Of a DNA stretch of 15,514 nucleotides, positions 6,334-13,831 are shown piece after piece. A model generated the notes under the pieces. That model saw nothing but the letters and a program-made list of their open reading frames with translations, was not told the origin of the DNA and searched no databases. The position numbers were made by a program, and so were the translations under genes. This DNA comes from Candidatus Hodarchaeota archaeon (GTDB lineage Archaea; Asgardarchaeota; Heimdallarchaeia; Hodarchaeales; Hodarchaeaceae), in NCBI GenBank assembly GCA_016839665.1, contig JAEOTU010000080.1:1-15514 (forward strand), written 5' to 3'. Positions within the stretch are counted from its first letter, which is position 1. Every line of letters starts with the position of its first letter.

Positions 6334-7758
6334 ATGAAGACATATGATTTTATAGTCATTGGAACTGGTTCTGCCATGAATCTGGTGAGTCCAATTCTGC
6401 AACAAAATCCATCCGCGAAAGTTGCAGTTATTGACAAAGACGCGCCAGGCGGAATTTGTTTAACCCGTGGGTGTATTCCTACTAAGATTTTGCTCTATCC
6501 AGCGGAATTAGTTCGCGTGATTGAACACGCTAGAGATCTTGGAATCGATATTGAAATTAATAGCGTCAATTTTCCTGAAATTATGGCTCGAATGCGTTCG
6601 TTGATTGATGAGGATATTGAAAACATACGGGGAGGCCTTTCTCATACGAGGAACATTGATTTTTACCCCACAGTGGCAGAATTTGTTGCCCCTTATGAGC
6701 TTAAAGTAGGAGATGAAATAATTACCTCAAAAATGATTTTTCTTTGTACAGGATCAAAACCTATCATACCTCCTATTGTTGGACTAGAAGAAATCGGTTA
6801 TCATACCAGTGATAGCATTTTACATATCAAAAGGCTTCCCGAAAGCATGATAATTATTGGAGGAGGTTACATTGCTGCAGAATATGGACACTTTTTCTCT
6901 GCGATGGGATCAAAAATTACTATCATTGGAAGAAATCCACAATTCCTTCCCCAAGAAGAACCTGAAGTTTCAGCCTTAGCAAAGAAAGAACTAGAAAAGC
7001 ATATGACGATCGTTACGGATCATGAAGCCATTACAGCCAAAATTAACGGAAATATCAAAATAATTACTGCTAAAAATAGAATTAGTGGCGAATTGGTAAG
7101 TTTTAAGGCCGAAGAAGTTCTTGTTGCTTCAGGTAGAGGCTCTAATAGTGACATCTTGAAACCTAAGAAAGCAGGAATAGATACTGATGAGAAAGGATGG
7201 ATTAAAGTAAATGAATATCTTGAGTCATCTCAACCAAACATATGGGCCTTTGGAGATGCCAACGGGAGCCATCTCTTCAAACATGTAGGAAATTATGAGT
7301 CAATGGTGGTCTACTATAATGCTGTACTCAAAAATAAAGTGGAAGTAGATTATCATGCCATACCCAGCGCAGTCTTCACTTATCCTGAAATTGCAAGAGT
7401 AGGTTTACGTGAAAAGGAAGCAATCGCCGAATATGGGGACGATAACATTATCATTGGTTATCAAAAGTACGAAGATACAGCAAAAGGAATGGCAATGGAT
7501 GTTAAGGATTATTTCGTAAAAGTCATCCTTGATAAGAACAGACGCATTTTAGGAGCACACATCATTGGACCCCAAGCAAGCGTTTTGATCCAGGAAATCA
7601 TCAGTCTCATGTATACACCAGATCGAAGCAGTCATCCAATCTCCAGAGGTATGCATATCCACCCTGCTCTCAGTGAAGTTGTTGAACGAGCTTTTGGTAG
7701 GTTGATGAGACCAAAAGACTATCATGCTTTTCTAGAGGGAATAGCTCATCATCATTAG
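6334..7758 (+). CDS. Pyridine nucleotide-disulfide oxidoreductase (dihydrolipoamide dehydrogenase-like)
   Basis: A 474-residue class I flavoprotein disulfide reductase of usual length. The FAD-binding strand-loop is FIVIGTGSA (6-14). The redox disulfide is Cys42-Cys47 in GGICLTRGCIPTK, a variant of the GGTCLNVGCIPSK signature. The NAD(P) site is IIIGGGYIAAEYG (173-185), the second FAD motif is FGDA, and the dimer-interface active-site pair is His443/Glu448 in HPALSE. The residue after the second beta-strand of the NAD(P) domain is Arg200 (TIIGRN), not the acidic residue common in NAD-specific lipoamide dehydrogenases, which hints at NADPH use. No 2-oxoacid dehydrogenase, glycine-cleavage or lipoylation gene is nearby, so the true substrate (lipoamide, another low-molecular-weight disulfide, or a metal ion as in MerA) is open. 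The start is ATG 6334; the upstream 175 bases are non-coding. It is convergent with the gene ending at 7926. Confidence 0.85.
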   Translation: MKTYDFIVIGTGSAMNLVSPILQQNPSAKVAVIDKDAPGGICLTRGCIPTKILLYPAELVRVIEHARDLGIDIEINSVNFPEIMARMRSLIDEDIENIRGGLSHTRNIDFYPTVAEFVAPYELKVGDEIITSKMIFLCTGSKPIIPPIVGLEEIGYHTSDSILHIKRLPESMIIIGGGYIAAEYGHFFSAMGSKITIIGRNPQFLPQEEPEVSALAKKELEKHMTIVTDHEAITAKINGNIKIITAKNRISGELVSFKAEEVLVASGRGSNSDILKPKKAGIDTDEKGWIKVNEYLESSQPNIWAFGDANGSHLFKHVGNYESMVVYYNAVLKNKVEVDYHAIPSAVFTYPEIARVGLREKEAIAEYGDDNIIIGYQKYEDTAKGMAMDVKDYFVKVILDKNRRILGAHIIGPQASVLIQEIISLMYTPDRSSHPISRGMHIHPALSEVVERAFGRLMRPKDYHAFLEGIAHHH

Positions 7759-7802
7759 TCCATTTTCAAACTTAACAATGTAGAAAACTATAATCCACGT
7801 TT

Positions 7803-7914
7803 AACTCCTTTTTTAAATTAGCAAAACTCCATCACCGAATGAATGAAGAGTCAATCATCCCAACTCTGTTGAAATACTATCACGAGTATACAGAATAGAC
7901 CATAAGAAGGAGTT
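7803..7914. terminator. Bidirectional termination region between convergent genes
   Basis: AACTCCTT (7803-7810) followed by TTTT and its complement AAGGAGTT (7907-7914) followed by TTTT sit at opposite ends of this gap. Each strand is therefore given a T-rich exit signal after its gene (stops at 7758 plus and 7926 minus). No gene lies between them. Confidence 0.35.
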
Positions 7915-7925
7915 TTTTATTTCAC

Positions 7926-8462
7926 TCAATTTTTTCCAAATAGATTTCTTAAAGTGGATGAAAACCTTCCTCCGGGACAGGTACCACGAATAGCACATAC
8001 AGGACACACATTCCACAAGAATAACATTGCATAGATCAAAATGAAGATTATGTAACCTAGTGGATATATAATACCTAACTCAACGATAAAAAATAATGGA
8101 AATACTATCAATCCTATTAAACATAAGCTTCCAAAGGTTGCAAATAAATCAAAACGTGTCTTTGATTTCTTCATATTCTTAATTAGCGGTAGATTTGCAA
8201 TTCTACTTGCTGGAATAATTCCTGCCACTGCTGGACAAAACCCATTAGTATATGGGCAGTCTTGATATTCACAACAATAGGATTGAAAAATATTTGCCCC
8301 AAGCCAAAATGAGATATAAATAATTCCAAAAAAAGGATTTATTAAGAATAAAAATCCAAATACTATTAGTATCAATAGCATTAAAGGTAAAGTTATAATC
8401 ATATAGACTTTCTTTCTACTATAGGGGATGCAATTTCTATCAGGAGTTGATAAGTTACTCAT
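7926..8462 (-). CDS. Cysteine-rich four-helix membrane protein
   Basis: A 178-residue protein with four hydrophobic helices (about residues 20-40, 42-60, 106-128, 129-151). Two cysteine clusters face the same side of a plausible topology. After helix 2 there is Cys63-Cys64, Cys69 and Cys76 (CCEYQDCP...GFCP). After helix 4 there is CPVC (153, 156) with Cys162 in TCPGG. Seven cysteines in two loops suggest an Fe-S cluster, zinc site or redox disulfide at the membrane surface. I do not recognise the family. Its start overlaps the end of the upstream methyltransferase gene by 8 bases, so translation is probably coupled and the two products likely act together. It is the last of a three-gene minus-strand unit that begins with a cytidylyltransferase-like gene. 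Confidence 0.75.
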   Translation of the reverse strand: MSNLSTPDRNCIPYSRKKVYMIITLPLMLLILIVFGFLFLINPFFGIIYISFWLGANIFQSYCCEYQDCPYTNGFCPAVAGIIPASRIANLPLIKNMKKSKTRFDLFATFGSLCLIGLIVFPLFFIVELGIIYPLGYIIFILIYAMLFLWNVCPVCAIRGTCPGGRFSSTLRNLFGKN

Positions 8463-9219
8463 TTCTTCGCCAAACCTTCGGAATTAATGCACCTACTCTT
8501 TCTTTATACTCTAAGTATGGTTGGCCAAATCGTTTAAATAAATCTTTTTCTTCAAAGTAAATATATAATGGTACATAGATCACAACAAACGTGGTTGCCC
8601 AGAGGGTTATGAATAACGAATTAATAAAGAACCCAATTGCAATATAAAGTGGCATTTCCCCTAAGACCCCTGGATGACGCACATGATTATAAATCCCCTC
8701 GTGAAGCTTCGTTTCTTTCATGGGTTTCATATGTTCAGTTCCTCCATGCTTCAAAGCAAAATAGAGTATGATCGAACATGGTATGAATATTAATAGTGCT
8801 ATAAGAACACCAAAAATGTTATCTTGAAATATTGGTATATTTAATTCTGTGATTGGGAACCAAATCCATAGAAACATGTTGATAATCATTAGTCCAAGAA
8901 TATAACTCATTTTTATTCGATCTCGAAAACAGTCTTCCCACGCCTTTTGACCAACTTTTTCTTCTCTTGTAACAGGTAAGACACTAATTATGCTAAAATA
9001 CGCAAATAAAATGACCGTGAGATTCAAAGACAAGAAATTTATGGTACTTAAGAATGGTTTGTAGAAAAGAAAGATCTCCGACCCTGAAAATTCTGTGTAC
9101 AGTAAGAAAAGGGAAATAACAGCTATTAAAAACATAAAAGTCCAAAAAATCCATCTAATAAGATTCCAAATTCGGTTTTCTCTATTTAATTTTTCGTTGT
9201 TCAGATCTTTCATCATCAT
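8455..9219 (-). CDS. ICMT/PEMT-like membrane methyltransferase
   Basis: A 254-residue protein with about five hydrophobic segments (22-42, 52-80, 104-122, 135-156, 188-221). The C-terminal half carries the signature of isoprenylcysteine carboxyl methyltransferase and phospholipid N-methyltransferase relatives: NHVRHPGVLGE (178-188), then after a helical hairpin YIYFEEKDLFKRFG (219-232) with Glu223/Glu224, and PYLEYKERVGALIPK. These residues bind S-adenosylmethionine. Substrates in the family are membrane-associated (isoprenyl-cysteine, phosphatidylethanolamine, or small molecules). I start at the first of three tandem ATGs (9219), which has GGGAG 4 bases upstream. A longer frame to 9243 has no better start. 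It lies 28 bases after a cytidylyltransferase-like gene and overlaps the next gene, so lipid head-group methylation is the contextual guess. Confidence 0.85.
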   Translation of the reverse strand: MMMKDLNNEKLNRENRIWNLIRWIFWTFMFLIAVISLFLLYTEFSGSEIFLFYKPFLSTINFLSLNLTVILFAYFSIISVLPVTREEKVGQKAWEDCFRDRIKMSYILGLMIINMFLWIWFPITELNIPIFQDNIFGVLIALLIFIPCSIILYFALKHGGTEHMKPMKETKLHEGIYNHVRHPGVLGEMPLYIAIGFFINSLFITLWATTFVVIYVPLYIYFEEKDLFKRFGQPYLEYKERVGALIPKVWRRNE

Positions 9220-9247
9220 TGATCTCCCTGAATACACACACACAATT

Positions 9248-10144
9248 TTACAGGTTTGCTAAGTTTGTAACTATTTCTCTTTCTGCCCTCTGAAGATCTT
9301 TTGGAAAATCGATATCGACCCAATGATCTGGTGACACTATCTTTGTTTTGATTTTGTGACCAGAGAGGAGGAGGCGTTCTATTACAGCTGTGAAATATAA
9401 TTCCATAAATCCCTCCTCTCGTGCCATTTCTTTTAATGCTTTCTGTAAGTAATTAGCTCCTTTCTCACTGAATTTCGCAATACCAGTAAATTCATATTTT
9501 GTTGAACTATTTGGAATCTCTTTTCCTATATCAATTAAATACTCGTCTTCAAGAACAACTTTCTCAGCTTCGTTGTCGATAATTGAGGAAGTGACTGCAA
9601 GTGAAATATCATTTTCGTCGTTAATTAAGTCATTTATAATGCTTTTTGGAAATAAAATATCACTATAAAGAATAAAAAGCGGGCCATTCATTACATTACT
9701 AGCAAACCACACACTAGCAAGGATATTTGACACAGTATAAAAGGGGTTATGAATGTATTTTACTTCTGTTTTGAAAAATTCTCTCATTTTCTTGTCTTGA
9801 AAACCAGTTACTAAAATTATTTCATTAATGCCACAAGCGTGAAGAGTATCAATCATATGACGAAGAATAGGTTTGTTTTCTACAGGAATTAATCCCTTGG
9901 GTAAATTTTGTGAATAAGGAAAAAGACGTATTGATTTTCCTGCGGCTAGGATTATCGCTTTAATTCCACTATTCTGATACCCGGGGTTCTGCTCTAAGAA
10001 TGTAGTAAGAAATTCTGGATCATTCGCTTCTTCTGAGGTAAGTCGTTTAATCATCTTTTGATAGACATTGTTATTGACACGATAGCTTTGTACAAGATAG
10101 TAATATGTTTTTGATCCCGATTTAACCTTTTTAATAAAAACCAT
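9248..10144 (-). CDS. Sugar/choline-phosphate nucleotidyltransferase with extra N-terminal domain
   Basis: A 298-residue protein. Residues ~62-298 form a nucleotidyltransferase of the LicC/PntC-like or hexose-phosphate type. Visible elements are IKAIILAAGKSIRLFPYSQN with LPKGLIPV (NTP-binding loop and Lys83), NPFYTVSNILASV (132-145), LYSDILF with metal-binding Asp162, and WVDIDFPKDL with Asp277/Asp279. Such enzymes join CTP or another NTP to a phosphorylated alcohol or sugar. Residues 1-60 are an added domain, FIKKVKSGSKTYYYLVQSYR and onward. It resembles the N-terminal region of IS1634-type transposases and some other archaeal proteins. The loop has KSIRL in place of the usual GxGTRL. I start at ATG 10144; a TTG two codons upstream is an alternative. 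It is the first gene of the minus-strand unit with the membrane methyltransferase, and divergent from a second nucleotidyltransferase. Confidence 0.82.
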   Translation of the reverse strand: MVFIKKVKSGSKTYYYLVQSYRVNNNVYQKMIKRLTSEEANDPEFLTTFLEQNPGYQNSGIKAIILAAGKSIRLFPYSQNLPKGLIPVENKPILRHMIDTLHACGINEIILVTGFQDKKMREFFKTEVKYIHNPFYTVSNILASVWFASNVMNGPLFILYSDILFPKSIINDLINDENDISLAVTSSIIDNEAEKVVLEDEYLIDIGKEIPNSSTKYEFTGIAKFSEKGANYLQKALKEMAREEGFMELYFTAVIERLLLSGHKIKTKIVSPDHWVDIDFPKDLQRAEREIVTNLANL

Positions 10145-10190
10145 AATCAACCATCCTGTTTTCCTACAAATATGTGTGAAAAATAATCAA

Positions 10191-10202
10191 TATTTTTAAA
10201 TG
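10191..10202. promoter_or_regulatory. Shared divergent TATA region
   Basis: TATTTTTAAATG reads as a TATA-like box in both directions. On plus it lies about 55-75 bases before the candidate starts (10256, 10274). On minus (CATTTAAAAATA) it lies about 48 bases before the ATG at 10144. The two divergent nucleotidyltransferase genes may therefore be co-regulated from one site. Confidence 0.4.
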
Positions 10203-10273
10203 TTTACTACAGAACACCCAAAAACACGTCTTAAGAGAATAAAATTTTGGAAAAAATGATTGAGAGAAATATC

Positions 10274-11038
10274 ATGCAAGCAATTATAATCGCAGCTGGC
10301 CCAAGTTCAAGATTAAGGCCACTTACCGAAAATACACCAAAAGCTTTGCTTGAAATTGAGGGTAAAACAATTCTGCAAAGAACATTGGAATGCTTACGTA
10401 GTTGTGCAATTGATAATATTGCAATCGTCAGAGGATATCAGAAAAAACAGATAACATTCCCAAATATAACTTACTTTGATAACGACAATTATGAAAATAA
10501 TAATATTCTAGAATCACTGTTTTATGCAGAAGAAGTCATGGAAAAAGGATTTATTTTTTCATATTGTGACATACTCTACAGTAAAGAGGTTGTTCAGAAG
10601 TTACTGGATTCTCCACACGATATTAACCTAATAATCGATACTGCATGGGCTAAACGATACGAGGGACGTACAGATCATCCAACGGATGAGGCAGAATTAG
10701 CTTTAGTTGAAAACGGGTTAGTAACTCGACTCTCAAAATTTTTCAATCCAGATGCTGCTTATGGAGAGTTCATTGGATTAGCTAAGTTTTCGAAAAAAGG
10801 TGCTGAGATTCTTCGTCGAAATTATCATCGAAGTAAAGAGAATAAAACATGCAAATTTGAAGGACGTTTTCACGACGCAACGAAAATTGAATTAGCATAC
10901 TTAACAGACATGGTTCAAGAATTGGTATTTCGAGGTTTCCCTGTACATTCAGTGGATATTGAAGGGGAATGGGTGGAAATAGATACAACACAAGATTTCG
11001 AGTACGCAAAAAATATGATAAAAAAAGGAATATTATAA
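10274..11038 (+). CDS. Phosphocholine/aminoethylphosphonate cytidylyltransferase-like protein
   Basis: A 254-residue nucleotidyltransferase. The NTP loop is AIIIAAGPSSRLRPLTENTPK with Lys23. NYENNNILESL (72-82) is the family's N-rich substrate loop, SYCDILYSKEVV holds metal-binding Asp99, and GEWVEIDTTQDF holds Asp237. The middle block DTAWAKRYEGRTDHPTDEAE (122-141) followed by GEFIGLAKFSKKG (164-176) matches the layout I know for PntC-type enzymes (YDxLW...DPLSDAE...G.YMGLL), which transfer CMP to 2-aminoethylphosphonate, and for LicC-like phosphocholine cytidylyltransferases. I start at ATG 10274, directly before the first strand, with GAGAG upstream. ATG 10256 and TTG 10247 are in-frame alternatives. 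It lies 31 bases before an organophosphate transporter gene, so the two form a probable operon. Confidence 0.85.
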   Translation: MQAIIIAAGPSSRLRPLTENTPKALLEIEGKTILQRTLECLRSCAIDNIAIVRGYQKKQITFPNITYFDNDNYENNNILESLFYAEEVMEKGFIFSYCDILYSKEVVQKLLDSPHDINLIIDTAWAKRYEGRTDHPTDEAELALVENGLVTRLSKFFNPDAAYGEFIGLAKFSKKGAEILRRNYHRSKENKTCKFEGRFHDATKIELAYLTDMVQELVFRGFPVHSVDIEGEWVEIDTTQDFEYAKNMIKKGIL

Positions 11039-11069
11039 TTATCAAATATTACTAAAGGTGTTAAATTAG

Positions 11070-12392
11070 ATGAGCACAGTTGATAATGACATAAAAGAAA
11101 AATGGCGTTACTGGCGAATACGTATTTTTGTAACCGTGTGGGTAACTTATATGACCTATTATATAGGTAGAACAAATATTGGGATCGCTAAACCATTTAT
11201 ATTGGCTGAATTTGGTATAGATACTGCGGTATTTGGTCTAGTAGGTTCAGCTATGTTTATCATGTATGCTATTGGCCAGTTTGTTAATGGTGCACTAGGT
11301 GATAAATTAGGCTCAAGGCGATTAGTCAGCGTAGGTTTAATAGTGTCAGCTATCATAAATTTAGTATTTGGGTTTGCTGATGCAATTTTTGGAGATTCTG
11401 CTTCCTTAGTTACCATGATGTTTGTATTATGGGGTTTAAATGGTTATTTTCAATCTATGGGCTGGGCCCCATCAGTTAAAACAGTAGCAAATTGGTATCC
11501 TCCTGAAAAAAGAGGTAGATGGTCAAGTTTCCTAGGAACCTCATATCAGATTGGAGGTGCTGTTTCTTGGATTCTTGCTACGTTGATAATCGTGACCATT
11601 GGTCTAGATTGGAGGTTTTCTTTCTGGATAGCAGGTTTGATAATGCTTGCATCAGGAATTCATAACTATATTCGTGTAAGAGGCGCTCCAGAAGTCGTTG
11701 GACTGCCAACTATTGAAGAAGAAAAAGCAGGAAAAACAGCAATCAAAGGAGTTCGTGAAGACACTTATCTAGGATTAGAATATACCATTAAAAGTATTCT
11801 GACAAATAGATCAGTATTATTTGCCTCATTTGGATTATTTTGTCTAAATATCGTTAGATATGGTATTACTGAATGGTTACCTTATATCATAGCAGAAGGA
11901 GTAACTGGTAGTGACTTTTTCCCATTATGGAAGACTATAGCCTTTCCCATTGGAGGAACTATTGGTGCGTTAACATGCGCCTGGTTTTCGGATAAATATC
12001 TAGATAGGAGGAGGATGCCTTTGATAAGTGCTCTCTTCCTCTGTTTAGCAGTTTCATTGACAGTTTATATGTTTTTACCACCGTTAGACTGGTTAATTGG
12101 CGCACCATTACTTATTGTAATAGGATTTCTTACTTTTGGACCACATGTATTATTAGTATCTACCATTCCAATGGAATTTGGAACTAGAAAAGCAGCTTCG
12201 ACAGCAACAGGATTCATTGATGGATGGGGATATGTAGGTTCTGCAATAACAACTTTTGGTTCTGGAGTACTATTGTTCCTAGAGGAAGGACCAGAGAGTA
12301 CGTTTCTTTTCTGGATAATAATGGCACTACTAGGTGGTTTAGTGCTTCTATTTAACTGGAAGAGTGTACCAGAAGAAAGTGAATACCTATAG
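11070..12392 (+). CDS. MFS organophosphate:phosphate antiporter (GlpT-like)
   Basis: A 440-residue, 12-helix major facilitator protein of the OPA family, which exchanges phosphate esters (glycerol-3-phosphate, hexose-phosphates, phosphoglycerate; some also carry phosphonates) for inorganic phosphate. MFS motif A is GALGDKLGSRR (74-84). Both phosphate-binding arginines of GlpT appear conserved: Arg34 in YYIGRTNIGIAKP (E. coli Arg45) and Arg262 in VRYGITEWLPY (E. coli Arg269). WRFSFWIAG and RGAPEVVGLPTIEEE in the central loop are also typical of the family. AAAGGTG lies 9 bases before the ATG. Its place right after a cytidylyltransferase gene suggests import of the phosphorylated alcohol or phosphonate that the enzyme activates. 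The exact substrate is not determined by sequence. Confidence 0.9.
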   Translation: MSTVDNDIKEKWRYWRIRIFVTVWVTYMTYYIGRTNIGIAKPFILAEFGIDTAVFGLVGSAMFIMYAIGQFVNGALGDKLGSRRLVSVGLIVSAIINLVFGFADAIFGDSASLVTMMFVLWGLNGYFQSMGWAPSVKTVANWYPPEKRGRWSSFLGTSYQIGGAVSWILATLIIVTIGLDWRFSFWIAGLIMLASGIHNYIRVRGAPEVVGLPTIEEEKAGKTAIKGVREDTYLGLEYTIKSILTNRSVLFASFGLFCLNIVRYGITEWLPYIIAEGVTGSDFFPLWKTIAFPIGGTIGALTCAWFSDKYLDRRRMPLISALFLCLAVSLTVYMFLPPLDWLIGAPLLIVIGFLTFGPHVLLVSTIPMEFGTRKAASTATGFIDGWGYVGSAITTFGSGVLLFLEEGPESTFLFWIIMALLGGLVLLFNWKSVPEESEYL

Positions 12393-12403
12393 ACAAAAAA
12401 GAA

Positions 12404-12476
12404 GGACTTGATCCGATCTTTGGTTATTTAATTTATCCTCAAATAAGATCGGATCTAGTTCAATTTCCATTTTTTT
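12404..12476 (+). terminator. Long hairpin plus T7 after the antiporter gene
   Basis: GATCCGATCTT (12410-12420) pairs exactly with AAGATCGGATC (12445-12455). The stem extends through one mismatch into GGACT (12404-12408) with AGTTC (12457-12461). A T7 run follows at 12470-12476. It begins 11 bases after the stop codon and is the obvious transcript end. Confidence 0.6.
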
Positions 12477-12539
12477 GATTATCACTAGCACTAGTTAGTA
12501 GTTTTGTCATCTTTTGAATTAAAAAAAGAAAAAATGGAA
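12465..12539. terminator. Inverted T/A tracts between convergent genes
   Basis: TTCCATTTTTT (12465-12475) and AAAAAATGGAA (12529-12539) are exact inverted repeats 53 bases apart. Each strand receives a T-run in this gap between the plus gene ending at 12392 and the minus gene ending at 12563, so this fits a bidirectional terminator. Confidence 0.45.
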
Positions 12540-12562
12540 GTGAAGGATGATGCTTAACAGTT

Positions 12563-12853
12563 CTATGGCAAATCCTTGAGAATTTCTCCTAATTCTTCAG
12601 CTGGAACCGCGACCAATGTTTCTGTTCTAACTGCTCCTCCAGCACCAACAGTTATCAAAGATTTCATCACTGCTTCGTTACTTGGGGCTTCAGCTATAAC
12701 AATGAAATCATACCTTCCCATAGTTAGATAGAATTGTTTGATTTCTCCTCCAAATGACTTTGCAACTTCTTTTGCTTGCTCTAACCGCTTAGGTGAATCC
12801 TTCATACCTTTGACTCCCTCTTCTGTATATTTTCCCAGAATAACAAAATGCAT
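12563..12853 (-). CDS. GYD-domain protein
   Basis: A 96-residue single-domain protein of the GYD family (ferredoxin-like alpha/beta fold). It starts MHFVILGKYTEEGVKGM, has an amphipathic helix (20-33), and carries the defining TMGRYDFIVIAEAP (44-57). The tail TETLVAVPAEELGEILK (77-93) is typical. The function of the family is not established; these are small, usually oligomeric cytoplasmic proteins. Expression signals are strong: a consensus TATA box at 12896-12903 and GGAGG at 12861-12865, 7 bases before the start. It is convergent with the antiporter gene and not obviously part of the lipid gene set. Confidence 0.88.
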   Translation of the reverse strand: MHFVILGKYTEEGVKGMKDSPKRLEQAKEVAKSFGGEIKQFYLTMGRYDFIVIAEAPSNEAVMKSLITVGAGGAVRTETLVAVPAEELGEILKDLP

Positions 12854-12895
12854 TTTTTAACCTCCAAGAGGAGTATAATTTAATCTACTCACGAC

Positions 12896-12903
12896 TATTT
12901 AAA
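12896..12903 (-). promoter_or_regulatory. Consensus TATA box of the GYD gene
   Basis: TTTAAATA on the minus strand, preceded by a purine-rich BRE-like stretch. It predicts a transcription start near 12874 and a 20-base leader carrying the GGAGG at 12861-12865. Confidence 0.6.
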
Positions 12904-13135
12904 TTCTTCTTTCTCTTTAACTAATAGAAGATTAATTGTATGATTCGTGAGGCTCTCTCAAGCAGAAATCAATTGGATATTCCCCCAAGATTTGGAAATC
13001 CTATAGCTTATTATGATTTATAGGCTAAACTTTTATGTTTTAATGAAATATTATCCAACACTAAACCTGCAAGGAAAATCCTGATGAAATCGTCTGATAC
13101 TTCCCTGTAATGATAATTAGAAAAAAGGACTAACC

Positions 13136-13831
13136 ATGTCGCTTCAAAAAATTCTCGCAATAGGAAAATCAAACCCAGATAAAGGTCAGAAAGACTCTCA
13201 CAAGAAAGAAGATATTACAATTCGATTCGCTAGAAGAGTAGCAAGACCATTGGTTGATTTAGTTGAACCTTATCCCTTTATTACTCCTAATCGTCTGACA
13301 TGGTTAGGATTTGTTATCTATTTAATTGGTGCTGTAATTTTAGTTTTTGCTCAAGATAATGTTTTCTTATTATTTAGTACTGGGTTTTGTATCTGGTTGG
13401 ATAGTATCATTGATGTTATGGATGGGGAGTTGGCCAGAAAGAAGGGAATAGCTAGTAAGAGAGGACGATGGCTAGATGATGTTCTTGGAGAATTTAAGGG
13501 GTTCCCTTTCTGGTTAGCTCTGGGTCTCAATATTTCAAATAGCAACGGACAATTTACATTACAAATTTGGGGATATCAGATGATAGGAAATACCTGGTTT
13601 GTTATGTTCATATTATACGGTTTATTGGCTTTTCTGGCTTTAAGCTCTCTACGTAGTATAGTTATTTTTAATGAACCACAAAATATTTCATTTGGTCATG
13701 TATATATCGTCTGGATTTTTCTTACATTAAACCTCCTGGAACTATTGTTAGTTCTATTCACCATTGGAGTCATATTAGGAACAATTTACACCCTATTTGA
13801 GAAGACCTTCCTCCCACAAGATGAAGCATAA
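13136..13831 (+). CDS. CDP-alcohol phosphatidyltransferase family membrane protein
   Basis: A 231-residue integral membrane protein. The family transfers a phospho-alcohol between a CDP-activated donor and an acceptor alcohol, making phospholipid head groups. The signature DxxDGxxARx8GxxxDxxxD is recognisable at residues 93-118: Asp93, Asp96-Gly97, Ala100-Arg101, Gly110 and Asp114 are present. The fourth aspartate, normally the catalytic base, is Gly118, with Glu119 next to it. About six hydrophobic segments can be drawn (52-71, 75-92, 121-133, 147-168, 188-205, 206-222), and TPNRLTWLGF before helix 1 is typical. AAAAGGA lies about 6 bases before the ATG. It is followed 33 bases later by a SAM methyltransferase gene. 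With two cytidylyltransferase-like genes nearby, it is the natural partner that would use the CDP-activated head group. Confidence 0.85.
   Translation: MSLQKILAIGKSNPDKGQKDSHKKEDITIRFARRVARPLVDLVEPYPFITPNRLTWLGFVIYLIGAVILVFAQDNVFLLFSTGFCIWLDSIIDVMDGELARKKGIASKRGRWLDDVLGEFKGFPFWLALGLNISNSNGQFTLQIWGYQMIGNTWFVMFILYGLLAFLALSSLRSIVIFNEPQNISFGHVYIVWIFLTLNLLELLLVLFTIGVILGTIYTLFEKTFLPQDEA

Noticed and set aside
9220..9243. Extended N-terminus MCVYSGRS for the membrane methyltransferase
   Set aside because: It would start inside the CA-rich spacer; the ATG at 9219 has a GGGAG site at good spacing.
9234..9244. Short CA-repeat between the nucleotidyltransferase and methyltransferase genes
   Set aside because: About 11-13 bases only; too short to call a functional or phase-variable repeat in an intergenic spacer.
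9965..10144. Transposase-like N-terminal segment as evidence of an insertion sequence
   Set aside because: It is in frame with an intact nucleotidyltransferase, no transposase catalytic domain follows, and I see no terminal inverted repeats or target duplication.
10915..11416. Minus-strand frames across the cytidylyltransferase and antiporter genes
   Set aside because: They lie opposite strongly supported genes, have implausible composition and no recognisable domains.
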